The notes below the pieces were generated by a model that saw only the letters and a program-made list of their open reading frames with translations, did no database searches and had not been told where the DNA came from. Both the position numbers and the translations under genes were made by a program. From positions 1 through 64,000 of the forward strand of contig NZ_PDCP01000015.1 of NCBI RefSeq assembly GCF_002553505.1: 64,000 nucleotides of DNA, written 5' to 3'. Within the stretch, counting starts at the first letter, position 1; every line of letters begins with the position of its first letter. This stretch comes from Mycolicibacterium agri (GTDB lineage: Bacteria; Actinomycetota; Actinomycetes; Mycobacteriales; Mycobacteriaceae). Shown here one piece after another: positions 28,729 through 37,427 of the stretch.

Positions 28729-29532
28729 ATGACGTATCTGTTCGGCCACACCGACCCGGAAACGCGCAGGCTCCAACTGCAGTCGCGACTGTATGACGGC
28801 CACATGGAGTACGCCCTGCGGCTGGCCGGCCTACGGCCGGGAATGCGGGTCCTCGATGTCGGCTGCGGCGTCGGCGACGTGTCGTTCCTGGCCGCGGGCC
28901 TGGTCGGGCCGACCGGAAGCGTGACCGGCGTCGACATGTCCGGCGACGTCATCGAACATGCGCGGCGACGTGCGCGCGAATTCAACTTTCCGACCGTACG
29001 ATTCGTGCAATCGGCGATTGACGACATTGCCCTCGACGAGCCGGTTGACGCGGTGATCGGGCGACTGATTCTGATGCATCTGCCCGATCCTGTGGAGGCG
29101 CTGCGCAAGCTCGCTGTCCGTATCCGGCCCGGTGGTGTCGTCGCATTCAGTGACTTCGAAAACCGAGGGACCGCGAGCGTGCCGGAAACGCCGCTGTGCG
29201 AGGCAATCCTCGGCGCCATCCGAGAAACGTTCGCCCGCATGGGCGTTGACTCGAACTTCGGTCTGACCATGCATCAATGCTTCAGTCGCGCCGGGCTCGA
29301 TTCGCCGCGGATGACGCTCGGTGCGCCCGTGGCGGGACCTGACGACATCCTGGAGCTCACCTGGTTGGCGGAGACGTGGCGTTCGCTGCTCCCCCTGGCC
29401 AGAAAGCTTGCAGTCAACACCGACGGACTGACCGACACGGACGAGTTTCCATCCCGATTGCAGCAGGAACTGGCCGACGCCGGGGCGGTGTTCATGTTGC
29501 CGGCACTGATCACCGCATGGGCCCGGATATAG
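28729..29532 (+). CDS. Class I SAM-dependent methyltransferase
   Basis: A 267-residue methyltransferase. Motif I is VLDVGCGVGDVSFLAA, followed by VTGVDMS and later MHLPDPVEAL and RPGGVVAFSDF. The sequence resembles UbiE-like small-molecule methyltransferases. It follows the hydroxylase large subunit by 74 bases on the same strand, so the three genes may be one transcript and act on one substrate. ATG 28729 is chosen because motif I then falls at the usual distance from the N-terminus. Confidence 0.83.
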   Translation: MTYLFGHTDPETRRLQLQSRLYDGHMEYALRLAGLRPGMRVLDVGCGVGDVSFLAAGLVGPTGSVTGVDMSGDVIEHARRRAREFNFPTVRFVQSAIDDIALDEPVDAVIGRLILMHLPDPVEALRKLAVRIRPGGVVAFSDFENRGTASVPETPLCEAILGAIRETFARMGVDSNFGLTMHQCFSRAGLDSPRMTLGAPVAGPDDILELTWLAETWRSLLPLARKLAVNTDGLTDTDEFPSRLQQELADAGAVFMLPALITAWARI

Positions 29533-29567
29533 CGCATCTCCATCTGGCAGAACCCATGTCGGTGGTA

Positions 29568-30458
29568 TTAGGGCAGCGACTCGATGACGCCGTACCCAAC
29601 GAAGGCGACGTTCCCGCCGACGCTCACCGATTCGACACGGTCGGCGCTGCCTTCCGCCTGCACGGACAGTTCGCTTGGGCGTCCGGTGAATCGGCCCTGG
29701 TTCAGTATGAACGTGTCCCCGCCGCGGATCAGCCCATGGCGCAGGCGATAGGCACCGATCGTGCCTGCGGCGCTGCCGGTGGCGACGTCTTCGGTGGCGC
29801 CGTCGTTGTTCCAATGCCGGATCTCGACAGCGGATTCGTCGAGCAGAACCGCGAACTGGGCGTGGTAGCCGTGCAGCAGTTCGGTGATGTCGTGGGTGAT
29901 TCGGGCCTTACCCAGCGCGCCGGCCTGGATCGGCACGATCAGATATCGGAGCCCGGTGCTCACCACTTCCAACGGTAGGTGCGGCGCGAGGTCGTTGGCG
30001 TCGAGGTTGAAAGCGCGGGCGATGCGGTCACGCTCGTCGACCGTCCCCAAGAATTCCGGCGCGCCTTGATCCAGCCAGCCCGTGTAGCCGCCGTCGGTGA
30101 CCTCGGTCCTGACTTGCACTGTCCTGCTTGCGAGTACGAACTGCCAGTACTTCGTGCCGCCGGTCGCTGAGCGTTCGTGCAACACCGCCGCCGCCCCGAT
30201 GACCGGGTGACCGGCGAAGGGCAGTTCCTCGAAGAGGTCGAAAATTCTTGCCCGGACAGTGTCGGGACGATCCGTTGCCTGCAGGAAGATCGCTTCGAAG
30301 TGCCGCAATTCCGCCGTGATTCGCAACATCTGCGCTGCTGTGAGGCCATCAGCGTCGACAAAGACCGGCAAGCTGTTGCCGCCGAACGGAATTTGGCTGA
30401 ACACATCGACGTGCCGGTAGACAAGCGGCACTCGCCCACCGATGGGCGCTTCTGGCAT
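29568..30458 (-). CDS. PhzF-like isomerase/epimerase
   Basis: A 296-residue PhzF-family protein with the two-fold diaminopimelate-epimerase-like fold. Markers are DVFSQIPFGGNSLPVF, FDLFEELPFAGHPVIG and the late DGATEDVATGSAAG. The acid residue expected near position 50 lies in RHFEAIFLQ. No phenazine genes are present, so it is not evidence for phenazine synthesis; most genomic PhzF proteins have unknown substrates. It is the last gene of the minus-strand unit led by the Crp-type regulator, 37 bases after the GMC gene. Confidence 0.85.
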   Translation of the reverse strand: MPEAPIGGRVPLVYRHVDVFSQIPFGGNSLPVFVDADGLTAAQMLRITAELRHFEAIFLQATDRPDTVRARIFDLFEELPFAGHPVIGAAAVLHERSATGGTKYWQFVLASRTVQVRTEVTDGGYTGWLDQGAPEFLGTVDERDRIARAFNLDANDLAPHLPLEVVSTGLRYLIVPIQAGALGKARITHDITELLHGYHAQFAVLLDESAVEIRHWNNDGATEDVATGSAAGTIGAYRLRHGLIRGGDTFILNQGRFTGRPSELSVQAEGSADRVESVSVGGNVAFVGYGVIESLP

Positions 30459-30495
30459 CTGTGCACGCTATTTATCGATCGATCCGGCTGTCAAG

Positions 30496-32115
30496 CTACT
30501 CCAAGCCGTGGGCTCGCTTGATCTCCTCGGCTGCGCGCTCTCCGATGACCACGCACGGCGCCATCGTGTTTCCGGCTGTGATTCTGGGCATCACCGACGC
30601 GTCGGCGATGCGCAGCCCGGCGATGCCGTAGACCTTGAGGGCGCCGTCGACGACGGACATCGAATCGCGGCCCATCTTCGCCGTGCCGCATTGGTGCCAG
30701 TACGTCATCGCGCCGTCGCGCAAGTAGCGGGTGAGCTCGTCGCCCTTGAGATCGCCCGGCATCACCTCGCGGGTGAAGTACGGCCGCAGTTCAGGGGCGT
30801 TGCCGACTTCACGAATGTCCTCGATGCACGTGGCGGCCTGCGCAAGGTCGTGCGGGTCGGAAAGCGCGTTCTCGTGGATGCGGACCGGATCGTCGGGAGC
30901 GGGTCCGGTGAGTTCGACTATGCCGCGACTGCGCGGGTGGGTGAGGGAACCGTAGATGCCGAAGCATGTTTCGGGCAGCCCGAACCGCGCGATGCTCTCG
31001 GGGCTGGCCAGCTTGAGCGCCCCCTGGCAGGCGAAGAACTCGGGCGAGTCCTTGCCGTCGCCCCGCGACCAGAACATCACGCTGCCGCCGACAGGGTCGG
31101 CCGGCCAGCGGCTCGGCATCTCCCATATGCACGAGAAGGCGAGGTGGTTCTGCAGGTTTCTGCCGACCCCGGGCAGATGTGCGACCACCGGAATCTGCAG
31201 TTGCCGCAGCCGGCCCGCATCGCCGAGGCCGGACAACATCAGGATTTTGGGGGTGTGGATGGCACCCATCGACAGCACGACCTCGCAGTCGGCGGTGAAC
31301 TCGCGGATCCGGCCGCGAAACGATGCCTCGACTCCGACGGCGCGACCGCGATTGATCCGCAGCCTGCGCACTTCGGCGTTGGTCAGCACCGTCAGGTTCG
31401 GCCGGTCCATGATCGGGTAGGCGTAGGCACGAAAGGCCGAGCGGCGCTTGCCGTTACAGATGATGTTGTCGGCGATCGCGGCGCCGCCCGGTCCTTCGAG
31501 CAGCGCGCCGTTGGGATGATCGAACGCCTCAACCCCGATGACGTGTGCGGCCTCGACCGCCGCCCGATTGGCGGGATGGGCGTCGGTGTTCGGTTCGACA
31601 CACATCGGTCCGCCGCGGCCCCGATACGCCGATTCGCACTGCCCCCGCCAGTGCTCGACACGCCGGTAGATGTCGCGCACCGCGGCGTAGCTCCACGCCA
31701 AATGCCCTGACTCGTCTGCGAAGTGATCCCAGTCGTCCCTGTGGCCGCGCGCCCAACACATGACGTTGATGCTCGAGCTCCCGCCGAGCACCCGGCCCGT
31801 GTTCAGCGTGAGCGTCCTGTTGTTGAGGTTGGCGTTCGGCTCGGCGACAAACGCCCAGTCCCTCGGCCCGCCGAGATTGGTGTGCCACAGGTCCGGTTCG
31901 GTGACCGCGGGGACGTCATCATCGCCACCTGCTTCCAGCAGCAGCACGCTGACCGCGGGGTCCTCGGCGAGCCGCCGCGCGACGACCGAACCGGATGTTC
32001 CCGCGCCACAGACGATGAAGTCGTATGGCCGGGTTAACTCCGTCGCCAGCCGCGCCTGGTTGTCTCGGACTCTGCGGTCGTGAACGTCATCGGTGTGGGC
32101 ATGGTCGAGTAGCAC
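30496..32115 (-). CDS. GMC-family FAD oxidoreductase
   Basis: A 539-residue glucose-methanol-choline oxidoreductase. The FAD motif FIVCGAGTSGSVVARRL is near residue 35, the second signature is GRVLGGSSSINVM, and the active-site His lies in MTYWHQCGTAKMG, with the closing GMC motif DASVMPRITAGNTMAP. The family oxidises primary alcohols. GTG 32115 has a GGAGGT ribosome site 6 bases away. It follows the nitronate monooxygenase gene by 38 bases. Some GMC enzymes in this phylum regenerate mycofactocin, but this one is not near such genes. Confidence 0.9.
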   Translation of the reverse strand: MLLDHAHTDDVHDRRVRDNQARLATELTRPYDFIVCGAGTSGSVVARRLAEDPAVSVLLLEAGGDDDVPAVTEPDLWHTNLGGPRDWAFVAEPNANLNNRTLTLNTGRVLGGSSSINVMCWARGHRDDWDHFADESGHLAWSYAAVRDIYRRVEHWRGQCESAYRGRGGPMCVEPNTDAHPANRAAVEAAHVIGVEAFDHPNGALLEGPGGAAIADNIICNGKRRSAFRAYAYPIMDRPNLTVLTNAEVRRLRINRGRAVGVEASFRGRIREFTADCEVVLSMGAIHTPKILMLSGLGDAGRLRQLQIPVVAHLPGVGRNLQNHLAFSCIWEMPSRWPADPVGGSVMFWSRGDGKDSPEFFACQGALKLASPESIARFGLPETCFGIYGSLTHPRSRGIVELTGPAPDDPVRIHENALSDPHDLAQAATCIEDIREVGNAPELRPYFTREVMPGDLKGDELTRYLRDGAMTYWHQCGTAKMGRDSMSVVDGALKVYGIAGLRIADASVMPRITAGNTMAPCVVIGERAAEEIKRAHGLE

Positions 32116-32153
32116 TGCATACCTCCGTTGGCGCGCGAAGCGGGAAGACAGGA

Positions 32154-33176
32154 CTAGAGCGACAGTGCGTGCACGATGTGGGCCGCAGGTCCCGTCATCG
32201 CTTCACGGAACGCTGTGCCCGCGAACAAGCTTGTGCCGTGCGGATCGCCGGCGCGTACCGCCGCCGCCTGCACCGGCGCGGTGATGCCCGCCACCTCGGG
32301 GAACCCGAAGATGGCATCGGGTTCGTGGTCGTCGACGAACCGATTCCGCAGTGCGCGCGCGTAGCGGCCGGTCAAGCACCGGGTCAGCACCGTCGCGTCG
32401 AACTGCGGGTCGGTCAGCGCTGCCCGATGCACCGGATTGGTTCCGGCTTCGTCGGCAAGCAACAGGGCCGTTCCGATCTGCGCCGCCGTCGCACCCAGGC
32501 AGCGCACACCCCTCACATCGGCGGCCGTCGCGATTCCCCCAGCCGCCACGACGGGGCGGTCCGACATTTTGATCAGGGCCGATACCAGATCCTCCAACGG
32601 GTCTGTCGGCATGGCACGGGGGTCGAACGTCGCCCGATGTCCACCCGCACTCGGGCCCTGTGCCACCAAGCCATCGACCCCGCGGCTCAACGCGATCGCC
32701 GCCTCCTGGGGTGTGGTGACCGTCGCAAGGGTGAGGATCCCGGCGGTGCGAATTCGGCAGCAGTGTCGCGCGTTCGGCGCCCCAAACGTGAAGGACACCA
32801 CTTCGGGTCGCAGGTCGCACACCACGCTGACCTTGGCGAGCCAATCGTCGTAAGAGTCGTGGTGTGGACGACCGGGCGCCGCGCCGTAGCGGTCGACCTC
32901 GCCGGAAAGCGAAGCGGCGTACTGCCGTAGCTGATCTGTCGTCACTTCAGGCGAGTGCGGCACAAACAGGTTCACGCCGATCGGCGCTGTGGTCATTCGT
33001 CGGGTGCCGACGATCGCCTCGGCCAACTCCTCGGCCGACAGCGCGCCGCCTGCGAGGAAGCCAAGGCCGCCTGCGTTGGACACCGCGGCGGCCAGCGTGG
33101 GCGTCGACGGACCTCCCTCCATGGGCGCTCCGACGACCCGGCAACTCAGGTCGTTGAACGAGAACCGGTTAGCCAC
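32154..33176 (-). CDS. Nitronate monooxygenase (2-nitropropane dioxygenase family)
   Basis: A 340-residue FMN-dependent TIM-barrel protein. Markers are GAPMEGGPSTPTLAAAVS at the N-terminus, the segment GVDGLVAQGPSAGGHR and the FMN phosphate site VVAAGGIATAADV. The family oxidises alkyl nitronates such as propionate-3-nitronate; some members instead are reductases. GTG 33176 has GGAGG six bases upstream and overlaps the end of the Crp-type gene by eight bases, so translation is coupled. Confidence 0.88.
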   Translation of the reverse strand: MANRFSFNDLSCRVVGAPMEGGPSTPTLAAAVSNAGGLGFLAGGALSAEELAEAIVGTRRMTTAPIGVNLFVPHSPEVTTDQLRQYAASLSGEVDRYGAAPGRPHHDSYDDWLAKVSVVCDLRPEVVSFTFGAPNARHCCRIRTAGILTLATVTTPQEAAIALSRGVDGLVAQGPSAGGHRATFDPRAMPTDPLEDLVSALIKMSDRPVVAAGGIATAADVRGVRCLGATAAQIGTALLLADEAGTNPVHRAALTDPQFDATVLTRCLTGRYARALRNRFVDDHEPDAIFGFPEVAGITAPVQAAAVRAGDPHGTSLFAGTAFREAMTGPAAHIVHALSL

Positions 33177-33960
33177 AACCGACCTCCGCGCAGACTTGTG
33201 CAAGTCCGTGCGCATCGACGATCAGAACTTCGCCGTCGACGATCCGGATCCAGCCGTCGGCTTTGAAGTCACGCAGGGTCACCGCCGCGGTGTGCTCATC
33301 GACACCCGAGAACGACGCAAGCTCCGCCAGCGTCATATCGTGCCCCACTTGAACGCCGTCCGCATGCCGTCGGCCAAATCTTTTCGCCAACACCAACAAT
33401 CGCCTGGCGATGCGGTAGGTCGGGTCGGGGCACATGAAGTCGACCAGGCAATCCGTGACCACATCGACACGGCGCGCCATCAGGCGCATGACCTGGTGGA
33501 TGACCTCCGGGCAGACGACCGTCCAGGCGAGAAGTTGACGGCGATCGATGGCGACCGCACGCACCTCCGTCAGGGCGGTGGCGGTGACAGTCCGGGGCAG
33601 GTTGTCGAACGGGGTCAGCACACCGAACACCTCGGATGGGCCCAAAATGTTGAGCACGGCTTCTCTGCCGTCGGTATGCCGGTACGTCTCCTTCACTTTC
33701 CCCGACACGATGACGAACAGCGCTCCGCCGCGCTCGCCCTGTGCGAATACGACGCTCCCGGCCGCGAATAGGGCTGGCCGCATGCGCTTGAGCCACACCG
33801 ATATTGCGTCGCGATGTGCCCTGCAGAAGAGTCCCGATGCGCGCACCGCCTTCTCGGCGTCATCAGTGGGGGTGGCGGAGTTGCATTGTCGTGCAGCAAT
33901 TTTAGTTTGTTCACGCGCCAGTGAAGACATGCGTTCAGCGGAGGGGACGGCATAGAGCAT
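33169..33960 (-). CDS. Crp/Fnr-family transcriptional regulator
   Basis: A 263-residue regulator with an N-terminal cyclic-nucleotide-binding fold (about residues 45-165; QGERGGALFVIVSGKV) and a C-terminal winged helix (MTLAELASFSGVDEHTAAVTL). The phosphate-binding Arg of true cAMP sites is not obvious, and the N-terminus lacks the Cys cluster of FNR, so the signal is unknown. It overlaps and leads the nitronate monooxygenase, GMC and PhzF genes and probably controls them. Confidence 0.87.
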   Translation of the reverse strand: MLYAVPSAERMSSLAREQTKIAARQCNSATPTDDAEKAVRASGLFCRAHRDAISVWLKRMRPALFAAGSVVFAQGERGGALFVIVSGKVKETYRHTDGREAVLNILGPSEVFGVLTPFDNLPRTVTATALTEVRAVAIDRRQLLAWTVVCPEVIHQVMRLMARRVDVVTDCLVDFMCPDPTYRIARRLLVLAKRFGRRHADGVQVGHDMTLAELASFSGVDEHTAAVTLRDFKADGWIRIVDGEVLIVDAHGLAQVCAEVGCG

Positions 33961-34046
33961 GGCGCTAACGTTAAGGGCGTCACTGTAATTGACCTAGCCG
34001 ATGTGCGCGGCTGAGGGGACACATTGCGCACGAATCGGATTCCCGT

Positions 34047-35030
34047 CTAACCTGCGCGCTTGAGTGTGGCCGCCGGACATTCGTCGTAGCGGGCGGAATG
34101 AGCGGCCGCAAACCGGCCGAGGTTGGTGAACCCCCAGCGATAGGCCACAGCGGCGACGCTTGTCACCGACGGGTCGGACTTGAGCAGTTCGTCATGTGCG
34201 CGCCGCAACCGCACCTGACGCAGATACGCCATCGGCGAAATACCCATGTGGCGTCGAAAGCTGTCCTGCAGCGTTCGCACGCTGACATGGCATCGTGCGG
34301 CGATGTGCGACGCGGTCAACGGCAGGTGCGCTTCCGCTTCGATCATCTCGGCGGCCAGTCGGACGGTGCGCGGTGCGGCCAGCGGCTGATCTTTTGCGAC
34401 CGCATCGCGATACGGGTGGTCGGCAGCGAGCAACAGTCCTCGGATCAAGGCGTCGGTGAACGGCGACCGCACCAGAGGTTGATGCAGCAGGCTGTCCGAC
34501 CGGAACATCAGTTCCCTGAAAAGCATCACCATGCTGATCCAGCTGCGCGTCGGCGCACTGTCCATCGACATGACCGGGTTGAAGTCGATCGGGGATTTCG
34601 TGTGCAGACCGAGTGCGTCGACCAGCGCGTCGTCGACCGCGCGGTGACCGATCTTGACTGAGAGAAACTTGCTGCCCGCCGTCCAGCGCACCCCTTCGAG
34701 CCCGTCGGGCGCGTATAGGACGGCGCCGCCAGCCCCGACCGTCAGCGATCCGTCGCGCGACACCGACTCGGCGCGTCCGCACTGCACCAGCAGGATCCGA
34801 TAGGAGCCGCACGCGTCGCTGCCGTCGATCGAGATGTCCGACCCGATGATCATCTCGTCGAGGGTCACAGGCCCTACCCGGCCGATGCGCTGGGTCAGCG
34901 CGAAGGTTTCCGGATCGCTGCGCAGAGTGAGATGGGGTTGGCCACAGCAGACAAGGGCGAAATCATCGAACTTCTCTGCTGATGCCCAGTCATGAACGTG
35001 CAACTCGGATGCCGGCTCGTGTTCGGCCAT
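34047..35030 (-). CDS. AraC-family regulator, copy 1
   Basis: A 327-residue AraC regulator. An N-terminal AraC_binding_2-like domain (about 20-200) precedes the two helix-turn-helix motifs (LTASHIAARCHVSVRTL, then VAAVAYRWGFTNLGRFAA). It is clearly paralogous to the protein at 36470-37423 along its full length. ATG 35030 has agagg upstream. Two palindromes lie within about 100 bases upstream. Confidence 0.87.
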   Translation of the reverse strand: MAEHEPASELHVHDWASAEKFDDFALVCCGQPHLTLRSDPETFALTQRIGRVGPVTLDEMIIGSDISIDGSDACGSYRILLVQCGRAESVSRDGSLTVGAGGAVLYAPDGLEGVRWTAGSKFLSVKIGHRAVDDALVDALGLHTKSPIDFNPVMSMDSAPTRSWISMVMLFRELMFRSDSLLHQPLVRSPFTDALIRGLLLAADHPYRDAVAKDQPLAAPRTVRLAAEMIEAEAHLPLTASHIAARCHVSVRTLQDSFRRHMGISPMAYLRQVRLRRAHDELLKSDPSVTSVAAVAYRWGFTNLGRFAAAHSARYDECPAATLKRAG

Positions 35031-35076
35031 TCAGTCAACCTCTTCCATTGTGGGCAGCCATTGACCCCCCACAACG

Positions 35077-35133
35077 TTACAAACGTGTAAAGGCATCCCG
35101 CCCGGGAAGATCCGCAGGTGATTCCCAGGGAAT
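35077..35133. promoter_or_regulatory. Two palindromes upstream of AraC copy 1
   Basis: TTACA-AACG-TGTAA (35077-35090) and ATTCCC-A-GGGAAT (35121-35133) lie 47-103 bases before the AraC start and just after the Rieske stop. They could be operator sites or, for the second, part of a Rieske terminator. Confidence 0.4.
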
Positions 35134-35155
35134 GAGCAGGACCGCTAGACCGCGG

Positions 35156-35610
35156 TCACGCCAGCACGATGTCCTGTCCGTCGACCGAAATGGCCTTGGG
35201 TTCCAGAGGTTCGGTGGCCGGGCCGTTGGCGACCGTGCCGTCGAGGTTGAACTTGCTGCCATGGCACGGGCAATCTATCGTGCCGTTCGCCACAGCGTTC
35301 ACCGTGCACCCTTTGTGCGTGCACTTCGCGGAGAATCCCTTGAAGTCTCCTGCCGACGGCTGTGTCACCACGACATCGCCAACGATGACACCGGACCCGA
35401 CCGGCACGTCCGACGTCTTGGTGAGCACCCCCGACTGCGGTGCGGCAGGGGGTTCTGTCGTGTTCGGCGGCGCAGCCGCCGGCGTCGTATCGCTGGCGAC
35501 CGCGGGCTCGCCACTGCGTTGCCGCACGCGGCGAGCGCGCCGGCCGTCAAGAAGACACCGGCACCACGAAGCACATGTTGACGGGGGATCTGGACATCAT
35601 CGAAGGGCAT
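35156..35610 (-). pseudogene. Rieske 2Fe-2S lipoprotein, frameshifted
   Basis: Two frames together give a complete small Rieske protein. From ATG 35610 (ribosome site GGAAGG) comes a lipoprotein signal MPFDDVQIPRQHVLRG with lipobox LAAC. After a few residues the frame must shift by -1 near 35520-35540 to reach the Rieske domain, with CTHKGC and CPCHGS, the four cluster ligands, and TAG/TGA stop at 35156. Unshifted, the first frame runs into Arg-rich nonsense. No slippery heptamer is visible, so I favour a one-base deletion or a sequencing error. A GTG at 35527 could still give a 123-residue leaderless cytosolic form. Confidence 0.75.
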
Positions 35611-35811
35611 GGCAATCCTTCCGGCGGGCTGGGCCTTACAGATAGCACTCCTAATAGCAAAAGCCACGAGAGCCGATTTGTCCGCACAACGGCCAAAGTC
35701 AGCGGGCGGCACCGTAGCGCGCAGGGTGTCATCAATCACCTCGCGCGATCTGTCTATAGGGATACGTCGCCCGGCTAGAGGCGCTGGCAGCGCGGCCATA
35801 CCGTCGCCGCC

Positions 35812-36337
35812 ATGACTGATTTCGTGAGGCCAATGCGCCGCCTGGGGTTCTTGACCGTCGGAAATTTCGATCCGGCCAATCCGGGGCCCGGTCATCATCA
35901 AACACTGGGGTTGATCGAGCTTGCCGAGGAGCTTGGGTTCGACAGTGTATGGGTGCGCCAGCGGCACCTCCAACCGGCGATTTCCTCCCCGATCGCGGTG
36001 TTGGCCGCGGCGAGCCAACGTACGAGCCGAATTGCGTTGGGTACCGCCGTCATCCCCCTGGGGCTCGAAAAATCCGCTGCGGCTTGCTGAAGATTTGGCC
36101 ACCACCGACATCCTGTCCGGGGGCAGGCTGAATCCTGGTGTGTCGGTAGGAACACCGCTGTTTTACGAGCACTTCAAGACGGCGCTCTATCCCGAGACGC
36201 ACGATATCGAAAACTTCTCCAAGGAACGGGTGTTGCGGCTGCTGGCATGCCTTCGCGGGGTTCCGGTCAGCGACTTCGACGGCGGCTTACTGCCTACGCG
36301 ATGCGCGTCGCCTCCGTCGGCTCCCGTCGTTTCATAG
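35812..36337 (+). pseudogene. Luciferase-like (LLM) flavin monooxygenase remnant
   Basis: The N-terminal half of an LLM-family enzyme in two frames. Frame one (from ATG 35812) has RRLGFLTVGNFD and LIELAEELGFDSVWVRQRH and stops at 36090. The homology resumes one frame over with NPLRLAEDLATTDILSGGRL. The switch is at a run of five A (36068-36072); four A would restore the frame. The second frame stops at 36337, about 175 residues in, while family members are about 330-350, so the 3' half is also missing. It is most likely dead. Confidence 0.8.
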
Positions 36338-36469
36338 GCATGGCCGGTGCGCTCCCCGACTGGGCCGGCAGGCGCACCGCAATGGCCGAGTAGCGCACGA
36401 CGCCTGGGAAATTGCTGCCAATCCGTCCGAACGAGCCACATCTCGGCGGCCGCAATCGTTGCCGATTTC

Positions 36470-37423
36470 ATGAACACCGGTTGGACCACCGCGACTTCGC
36501 TGGAGCAATTCTCGTGTCTGTGCTGCCCCGAGCCGCACATCATGCTGCACACGGATCCGGCTTCGTTGACCCTCAACCACAGGATCGGGCACGTCGGGCC
36601 GCTTTCCGTCGGCGAATTGCAGGTCGGCAGTCAGTTGGCGCTGGACTGCGGCACGCAGTGCACGGCTTACCGGGTGAACGTGCTGGTGTCGGGCCACATG
36701 GAGACTGTCTCGGGCCGGTCCGCCGTCTCCGCGCAGGCCGGCACCGTCTTGGTGTATCCACCGGAGGGACGTGCGACCGGGCGTTGGTCAGCAGGCAGCC
36801 GGATGCTCGCTGTCAAGATCGACCGCACCGTCGTGGACAACGCTCTGGGCGATGTACTCGGCCGACGCGTCACCTCGCAGGTCGACTTCCTGCCCACCAT
36901 GTCGGTCCGCACGGCGTCGGCGAAGAGCTGGATCAGGATGTTGACGATCCTCGCTCAACAGGCATTCCAACCCGACAGCGTCCTGACGGTTCCGCTGGTC
37001 GGCCGGCCGTTCGTAGAGAGCGTGGCTCGCGGTCTGCTGATAGCCGCCGACCATCCGCACCGCGAAGCCGTCGCGGCACCTACTCCGCCGGTCCCTTCCC
37101 GCATCGTCCGCACGGCGATGGAGATCATCGAAGCTGAAGCGCATCTACCGTTGACGGTGTCAGCATTGGCGTCCCGCCGCCACGCGAGTGTGCGCGGCTT
37201 ACAAGCGGGTTTCCGTAGACATCTGGGCACCTCACCGATGGCATACCTGCGCGAAGTTCGGCTCCTGCGAGCGCATGAAGCGCTGCAGCGTTCCGACCCG
37301 ACGAGCGCCACGGTGGCATCGATCGCGTATCAGTGGGGTTTCACCAACCTCGGCCGGTCCGCTGCTACGCACGCCGCCCGCTATGGCGAATCGCCTGCGA
37401 GCACCCTGCGCGGCCGCCGTTGA
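36470..37423 (+). CDS. AraC-family regulator, copy 2
   Basis: A 317-residue AraC regulator with the same architecture as the protein at 34047-35030; shared blocks include LCCPEPHIML versus VCCGQPHLTL, EIIEAEAHLPLT, GTSPMAYLREVRLLRAHE and YQWGFTNLGR. I set the start at ATG 36470, which matches the paralogue's N-terminus; a longer in-frame version begins at 36347. It faces lpqB, whose stop is 4 bases away. Confidence 0.84.
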   Translation: MNTGWTTATSLEQFSCLCCPEPHIMLHTDPASLTLNHRIGHVGPLSVGELQVGSQLALDCGTQCTAYRVNVLVSGHMETVSGRSAVSAQAGTVLVYPPEGRATGRWSAGSRMLAVKIDRTVVDNALGDVLGRRVTSQVDFLPTMSVRTASAKSWIRMLTILAQQAFQPDSVLTVPLVGRPFVESVARGLLIAADHPHREAVAAPTPPVPSRIVRTAMEIIEAEAHLPLTVSALASRRHASVRGLQAGFRRHLGTSPMAYLREVRLLRAHEALQRSDPTSATVASIAYQWGFTNLGRSAATHAARYGESPASTLRGRR

Positions 37424-37427
37424 GACG

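Noticed and set aside
29568..30458. Phenazine biosynthesis cluster
   Set aside because: Only a PhzF-like protein is present; no phzA-E genes nearby, and PhzF homologues are widespread without phenazines.
35500..35545. Programmed -1 frameshift in the Rieske gene
   Set aside because: No slippery heptamer or downstream stem that I could find; a one-base deletion or sequence error is simpler.
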